Shown here: piece after piece, positions 1 through 3,862 of the stretch
How the letters are laid out: every line of letters starts with the position of its first letter
Position numbering within the stretch: the first letter of the stretch is position 1
DNA from: Candidatus Saccharimonadia bacterium
GTDB taxonomy: Bacteria; Patescibacteriota; Saccharimonadia; Saccharimonadales; Saccharimonadaceae
DNA: 6,493 bases
Assembly: GCA_023259925.1 (NCBI GenBank)
Contig: JALRDS010000033.1
Coordinates: 1 to 6,493 of the forward strand
Direction of reading: 5' to 3'
Program-made: the position numbers and the translations under genes
The notes under the pieces: model-generated
Seen by the model: the letters and a program-made list of their open reading frames with translations, nothing else
The model's database searches: none
Told to the model about the DNA's origin: nothing

Positions 1-53
1 CCGATCAACTTATCGTCGGCTTCAACGTCTTGGGGTACTTTGTAGACTGCCAT
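1..53 (-). CDS. PrgI-family (VirB3-like) T4SS membrane protein, N-terminal fragment
   Basis: An ATG at 53-51 opens a frame that stays open to the left edge and reads MAVYKVPQDVEADDKLIG. This is 17 complete codons plus two bases of a glycine codon. The pattern YKVPQDVEADDKLIG matches, from memory, the very conserved start of PrgI-family proteins, which are small two-helix membrane proteins that take the VirB3 place in Gram-positive and CPR T4SS loci and usually precede a VirB4-type ATPase gene. The transmembrane helices would lie beyond the edge, so topology cannot be checked. No Shine-Dalgarno lies before the ATG, but an extended -10 promoter sits 12 nt upstream. It follows the 913-residue VirB6-like gene after a gap of 36 nt on the same strand, which supports the assignment. 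The remainder of the gene is outside the window. The identification rests on 18 residues and gene context only. Confidence 0.8.
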   Translation of the reverse strand, partial: MAVYKVPQDVEADDKLI

Positions 54-65
54 ATTACAAATATC

Positions 66-93
66 AGTATAGCATCTACAGGTTTTGTCTTAA
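66..93 (-). promoter_or_regulatory. Predicted extended -10 promoter of the prgI-like gene
   Basis: On the minus strand an extended -10 box TGCTATACT occupies 74-66. A weak -35-like TTAAGA (4 of 6 consensus matches) lies at 93-88 with a 16-nt spacer and overlaps the TAA stop of the 913-residue gene. The -10 box ends exactly 12 nt before the ATG at 53, so the predicted transcript would begin about 5 nt before the start codon. There is no purine-rich ribosome binding site in the 36-nt gap. The -10 is good and the -35 is poor, as is usual for extended -10 promoters. Prediction only. Confidence 0.55.
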
Positions 94-2831
94 GCCCAGG
101 TTCCCTTGGTGTCTTTTGGTGATCCCGCCGGTGGTGGGAAGAATTTTTTCCCTGCATCAATTTCTTGGAACACTTTAAGCTTATCCCCATCTAACGATAA
201 TGTACCCTTGCTGTGTGCATCCAATACTCGCCTAGCTAATGCTGCATCCACTGCACCACTCGTGCCGTAGCGTTCTAGTTGACCTACGCTGTGGCCTGCG
301 ATTTCGTGTTCGTTTAAGCTGCCCGGTGTAGAGGCGTCACTATCGTAGTCATTGAGTGACGCTGCTTTTGGCTTATTTGTGGCAGGATCTATAACCGTTT
401 TTTCATCTCGCGACCATTTATCGAGTGACCTGTTCTTGCCTTTGAGTCCAGCAGCTGTAACTTCGTATTTTACGTCTTCGCTCACACTGCTGTGCAAACC
501 ACCTTCGCCCGACTCGATTTCCGAGATGGTCCTATGGAGCGAATCAATACCACGCGAGCCGGTCTGCGTAGAAAGTACTTTTGTGGCAGCTCGAGCGGCT
601 ATCGTGTCACCCCGTCTATTAGCCTCAACTAGCTGTGCTTGTGCTCGTCCGATCAAACCTGCTGCATCACCGCTACCGTGTAGTAGTGAAATTGATCGTT
701 CAACTTCTTCGGCATTCATCTTCTGAAGCTCAGCAACGGCACTTGCCGCTCCGCGGTCTCCGCCTAGTTTTTGACCAATACCGCTTCTGTCGAACGCAGC
801 ACCTCTTGATCCTGCCCAGGCAGCAAATTTACCACGTCGTGTATCGGCTCGTTTTTCGCTTCTGCCCCATGACGCCATGGTACCTTCGCCCAGTCTTCGC
901 TCTACACGGCGCTTGTTCCTTCGTGCATTGTAGGCCGCCTTAGCCTCACCAAAGCGACCTGACTTGGCTTTGTCCATGGCACCTTTGTTTGCTCTATCTT
1001 GCCAGCCGGCTAACTTGCCGCCAACTGAACCCGCTGCAGATAGCGCGCCTTTCAGAACCGCCGGCACGGCAAATAGCGGTATAGCCATAATGCCTAAGGC
1101 GGTGAGTTGTAATAGGTATTGATCGCCACCATCTACAGTTTCACCACCGGCAGAGTTATTTATAATTCTCGCCGCAAGTGTACTTGCTCCAAAAATGACC
1201 GCTACCACCGGGAATACCATCAGTAATGTGGTGAACATTTTCCACCATCGTTTAAACCACTGCTCGGTGTTTGGTAGTAAATAAGCTACAAATGCGAGAG
1301 GGGCGACTACAACTAGAAGAACAAGAATTGCTTTACGGGCAATTAAGATAAGAATAACTAGGGCAAAGGCTAATAAGGCGGCAGTACTAATTGTAGTTAA
1401 CGCAAGCACGCCTACAAGCAAGGCTCCTGCTGTCGCCAGAATGTAACCTGCAACCACTTCCCAGCTTATGCCGTCTCCAAATCCTACCGTTTCACCATCT
1501 GTGGTGGGCATATCTTTAAACATTGAATATATACTGCTGCCTAAAATATTGCTTACATCTACGGCAATTTGGCAAATAAAATATGAAATGTTGACTAAGA
1601 TTGCCGCCACAAACAGTTTTGGCAGCATGCGTTTGATGCCATAGTTTGAGATACCCGCACCAGTAATTTGAGAATATATGATGATTAGAAATACAATTAC
1701 GAATGCGATATTGGCTATGTCTCTAAAATTACTCCATGCCGCTTGGGTGTCTTTATCTGTTAGTAACTTTGGCTCAACTTGTAAAAAGTTATTTAAAAAC
1801 CCAAACGCAGCATCGTTTAACTTACCCATAAACGACATTACTGGGCAGATAATCCAGCCGATGCCGTCGATGGCGCAGGAAGTTTGATTTGACTCATCGT
1901 CGGTTGCACCACCTGTTGCACCCCCTGAAGATCCACCATATCCTCCACCCTTGAGAGGGCCATTTAGGGCAATCCCAGCAGCTTGCGCTACTGGAAGAAT
2001 ACCTATGTCATCCAGGTCGGCACCGGCAACATTTTCTCCGTCGAACCCGAAATCCGTTTTTAAGTAGTGGTCATCTTCTACGCCGGCATCGTAGTAACTC
2101 TCGGGTAGCCCAAACTGAGAAAAAATCTTTAGATCGTCATTGTCGGTAGGCCCACAATCAGTGTCTCCAACACCAAGTTCTTTATCGAATAAAGTCCTGA
2201 TTTGATTTGATACAGCATCTTCACTCTCCTTTTTTTCAAGGGGTATTAATACCCAGTTCTTATTTTTTCGAATAACCAGCGGACACGAATAGGGCTCGAC
2301 GTTTTGTTGAATATATACGGTATTTCCGTTGTATGTGCCACCTTTTTTGAATGTAACGTTAGAGTCTGGCTTTACACTAATTATTTGCCCTTTAGAGTCG
2401 TCAACCGCAAAAACTACATATCGGCGAGCGTCCCAGTTTGCTGGCATTGAAAGTAGTTTTGTATTCTCGCTACCGCAATCACTGCCTGAATCGCGTTCTT
2501 GTTGATAGACGAGCTGCCATACGGAAGTTGCTTCGTTTGCACCTTCCTTATATAAGATCTTTGCAGGACAGCTTAATCCTACTGCTTTAAATTCCCAGTT
2601 ATTGTCAGCTGTATTTGAGTCATAGAAGTACGTACTGCCCATCAAGAGAGTCATACGGTTTACTCGGTATACTGTAGCATCCGGATCAAGCCCTTGTGGC
2701 TTATCAGGAGTTCCGCCTTTTGTGCCACCCGACCCAGCTGTTACCGCATATGTATTTGCAGATAGGGCCAAAGTGGCAATTAATACACTGGCAATCAGTA
2801 GTGAGGCGCTGATAATTTTTTTGAAAAGCAT
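90..2831 (-). CDS. VirB6/TrbL-like polytopic T4SS protein with signal peptide and Cys-containing ectodomain
   Basis: This 913-residue protein is predicted to be an inner-membrane channel component of a T4SS-like machine. Residues 1-29 form a signal peptide (K4, K5, hydrophobic core, likely cleavage after T27-Y28-A29). Residues 30-318 form a predicted exported domain with C88, C119, C183 and C226, ending in a Gly/Ser-rich linker (291-310). A conserved-looking segment 319-350 with C319 and C329 (GWIICPV) leads into the membrane core, with hydrophobic helices near 368-390, 402-425, 459-516 (two or three helices), 531-556 and 572-600. The core includes the signature ARKAI...APLAF...LPNTEQWFKRW (498-529), shared with the paralog at the right edge. 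Residues 605-680 are Arg/Lys-rich, so the tail is probably cytoplasmic by the positive-inside rule. It continues as a mostly helical region and ends with PPPA (899-902). The ATG at 2831 is chosen because the signal peptide begins there; no Shine-Dalgarno precedes it, but a promoter does. Assignment to the VirB6/TrbL superfamily is by motif and architecture and was not tested by a profile search. Confidence 0.8.
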   Translation of the reverse strand: MLFKKIISASLLIASVLIATLALSANTYAVTAGSGGTKGGTPDKPQGLDPDATVYRVNRMTLLMGSTYFYDSNTADNNWEFKAVGLSCPAKILYKEGANEATSVWQLVYQQERDSGSDCGSENTKLLSMPANWDARRYVVFAVDDSKGQIISVKPDSNVTFKKGGTYNGNTVYIQQNVEPYSCPLVIRKNKNWVLIPLEKKESEDAVSNQIRTLFDKELGVGDTDCGPTDNDDLKIFSQFGLPESYYDAGVEDDHYLKTDFGFDGENVAGADLDDIGILPVAQAAGIALNGPLKGGGYGGSSGGATGGATDDESNQTSCAIDGIGWIICPVMSFMGKLNDAAFGFLNNFLQVEPKLLTDKDTQAAWSNFRDIANIAFVIVFLIIIYSQITGAGISNYGIKRMLPKLFVAAILVNISYFICQIAVDVSNILGSSIYSMFKDMPTTDGETVGFGDGISWEVVAGYILATAGALLVGVLALTTISTAALLAFALVILILIARKAILVLLVVVAPLAFVAYLLPNTEQWFKRWWKMFTTLLMVFPVVAVIFGASTLAARIINNSAGGETVDGGDQYLLQLTALGIMAIPLFAVPAVLKGALSAAGSVGGKLAGWQDRANKGAMDKAKSGRFGEAKAAYNARRNKRRVERRLGEGTMASWGRSEKRADTRRGKFAAWAGSRGAAFDRSGIGQKLGGDRGAASAVAELQKMNAEEVERSISLLHGSGDAAGLIGRAQAQLVEANRRGDTIAARAATKVLSTQTGSRGIDSLHRTISEIESGEGGLHSSVSEDVKYEVTAAGLKGKNRSLDKWSRDEKTVIDPATNKPKAASLNDYDSDASTPGSLNEHEIAGHSVGQLERYGTSGAVDAALARRVLDAHSKGTLSLDGDKLKVFQEIDAGKKFFPPPAGSPKDTKGTWA

Positions 2832-2843
2832 AACTATGATGTA

Positions 2844-2872
2844 AGTATAGTTGCTAAGTAAAATAACGGCAA
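2844..2872 (-). promoter_or_regulatory. Predicted promoter of the 913-residue VirB6-like gene, nested in a terminator
   Basis: Minus strand: -35 TTGCCG (2872-2867, 4 of 6 consensus matches), a 17-nt spacer, and -10 TATACT (2849-2844, 5 of 6). The -10 box ends 12 nt before the ATG at 2831, so the predicted leader is only about 5 nt and holds no Shine-Dalgarno. The -35 lies within the loop and 3' arm of the terminator hairpin that ends the upstream gene. Without this promoter the gene would depend on readthrough of that terminator. Confidence 0.6.
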
Positions 2873-2889
2873 TAAGATGCCGTTATTTT
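2855..2889 (-). terminator. Hairpin terminator of the 268-residue gene
   Basis: An 11-bp perfect inverted repeat (arms 2889-2879 and 2870-2860, 8-nt loop ATCTTATT) lies 17 nt after the TAA stop of the 268-residue gene. The core of the stem is AACGGC/GCCGTT. On the minus strand the 3' arm runs into the T-rich stretch TTATTTTACTT, as expected for an intrinsic terminator, although the T-run partly pairs with A bases in the 5' arm. The symmetric A/T flanks mean it could also work on the plus strand, but no plus-strand gene is apparent. Confidence 0.65.
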
Positions 2890-2906
2890 TGTAACACTTG
2901 AATTCT

Positions 2907-3713
2907 TTAGTTATTATCTAGTCGATCAAGCTCGGCTACTTGCCAGCGATCACCTACTTTTTTGAAAGTGTAGTGCCAGTCTGAATATACATCGAGATTT
3001 TCCGTGTTGTTCATGGCTAGTACAGTATCCATGATGTTGTCTGTGTCATGGAATGTCACATACCCTGACACTTCATCCTCGCTCTCCTCTACGTCCCATA
3101 CCTTTGTGACTTCCGTGCTGGAGTTGTATTCAGTGGTACCGTTTTCGCCTGTTGCAAAGTGGTTTGTGGACACGATGACTGATGTCTCTTGTAGATAGGT
3201 TACGTTAGCTGATAATTCAGGATTTGATTGCCAGTCGGATCCATAAATTGCATCTAGGTAGTTAGGGTCCCCTGGTTCATCGTATGTATCGGAACTGCTT
3301 GCTAGATATTCATCTATTTTTTCTGTCCAGGCAGTTGCTACTTCTTCGAAAGTGGAATATTCTGCTGCACTTATACCGTATTTATCCAATTCTGATTCAA
3401 CTTCAGGACTAGGTGCTGAAGATTCACTATCGTTTGTACCTGGCACCGCTGGTGCACTTTGAGTCGGTTCGGTTCGTTCTGGAGTAGGCTGCGACTCCCC
3501 TCCGCGAGTACCGATGAACGCACCCACTCCTAATGTGATAGCCAATGCTAATGTTCCTACAATTGGAGCATGACCGAGGCGACGCGTTTTATCTTTATTA
3601 GCTTCCGGAGGGATAACTGAAGGCTGCGCGTGTATAGCCTTTAATTCATGAGTAGTCGACGCAATATCGGGATTTACGGTTGATTGGGTAGAGTGACGTT
3701 CTCGATTCCTCAT
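2907..3713 (-). CDS. Single-pass membrane protein with VirB8/TcpC-like (NTF2-like) extracytoplasmic domain
   Basis: 268 residues. A hydrophilic N-terminal segment (1-46) ends in K42-T-R-R45 and is followed by one transmembrane helix (about 49-68), giving an N-in, C-out topology. A linker rich in Pro, Ser, Thr and Glu (71-108) spans to a globular domain (about 110-268) with helix-forming EVATAWTEKIDEYL (124-137), then alternating strands, and a last strand pair ending YTFKKVGDRWQVAELD (248-263). A helical start, curved-sheet strands and a terminal W-x-V strand are typical of NTF2-like folds, the fold of VirB8 and TcpC scaffolds. With VirB6-like and PrgI-like neighbours, a VirB8-like scaffold is the most economical role, but this is inferred from pattern and context; a generic NTF2-like surface protein is the main alternative. 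There are no cysteines. The ATG start is supported by AAAGGA 11 nt upstream and by the absence of another Met before M229. The gene appears monocistronic, with its own promoter and terminator. Confidence 0.65.
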   Translation of the reverse strand: MRNRERHSTQSTVNPDIASTTHELKAIHAQPSVIPPEANKDKTRRLGHAPIVGTLALAITLGVGAFIGTRGGESQPTPERTEPTQSAPAVPGTNDSESSAPSPEVESELDKYGISAAEYSTFEEVATAWTEKIDEYLASSSDTYDEPGDPNYLDAIYGSDWQSNPELSANVTYLQETSVIVSTNHFATGENGTTEYNSSTEVTKVWDVEESEDEVSGYVTFHDTDNIMDTVLAMNNTENLDVYSDWHYTFKKVGDRWQVAELDRLDNN

Positions 3714-3724
3714 AGATGTGGTGT

Positions 3725-3730
3725 TCCTTT
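3725..3730 (-). promoter_or_regulatory. Shine-Dalgarno site of the 268-residue gene
   Basis: AAAGGA on the minus strand, 11 nt before the ATG at 3713. The spacing is slightly long but usable. It supports this start codon and is the only recognisable Shine-Dalgarno before any of the three start codons in the window. Confidence 0.6.
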
Positions 3731-3784
3731 GCGGCTTATGTGGCGCATTAGGGATTAATAAAAGCGATGTGCTTATACTTTATT

Positions 3785-3813
3785 ACTATACACCTTATGC
3801 TATAAAAAGTCAA
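3785..3813 (-). promoter_or_regulatory. Predicted sigma70-type promoter of the 268-residue gene
   Basis: Minus strand: -35 TTGACT (3813-3808, 5 of 6 consensus matches), an exact 17-nt spacer, and -10 TATAGT (3790-3785, 5 of 6). It is the best consensus promoter in the window. Transcription would start near 3778, giving a leader of about 65 nt with a Shine-Dalgarno, unlike the very short leaders predicted for the two downstream genes. The promoter lies in a 144-bp A/T-rich intergenic region. Confidence 0.7.
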
Positions 3814-3823
3814 GTAGGTAGTT

Positions 3824-3833
3824 TTGACGTCAA
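3824..3833. promoter_or_regulatory. Perfect 10-bp palindrome upstream of a promoter, possible operator
   Basis: TTGACGTCAA is a perfect palindrome that begins 10 bp upstream of the -35 box of the 268-residue gene's promoter, centred roughly 50 bp upstream of the predicted transcription start. This is where an activator dimer would often sit. A second TTGAC lies at 3837-3841 on the plus strand, 13 bp away, and the -35 box itself is TTGACT on the minus strand. A regulatory role is speculative, because a single 10-bp palindrome can occur by chance. Confidence 0.25.
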
Positions 3834-3845
3834 TAGTTGACAAGG

Positions 3846-3862
3846 GTTAGCTAGTAGCTAAC
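3846..3862 (-). other. Hairpin over the stop codon of the right-hand VirB6-like gene
   Basis: A 7-bp perfect stem (GTTAGCT and AGCTAAC, 3-nt loop) contains the TAG stop at 3860-3858. On the minus strand it is followed by CCCTTGTC and not by a T-run, so it is not a canonical intrinsic terminator. It could slow transcription or protect the mRNA 3' end. No other terminator is visible between this gene and the promoter of the next. Confidence 0.3.

Noticed and set aside
5..190. A 61-codon minus-strand frame across the left intergenic gap
   Set aside because: It overlaps the end of the 913-residue gene and the start of the prgI-like gene in a different frame, and encodes nothing recognisable. The PrgI-like frame is far better supported.
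352..943. Plus-strand open frames of 124 and 102 codons
   Set aside because: They lie antisense within the 913-residue gene, overlap each other, are rich in Ser/Leu/Arg as expected of mirrored coding sequence, and have no recognisable domain or ribosome binding site.
3846..3862. Hairpin considered as an intrinsic terminator
   Set aside because: The 7-bp stem is followed by CCCTTGTC and not by a T-run, so it was listed only as a hairpin of unknown role.
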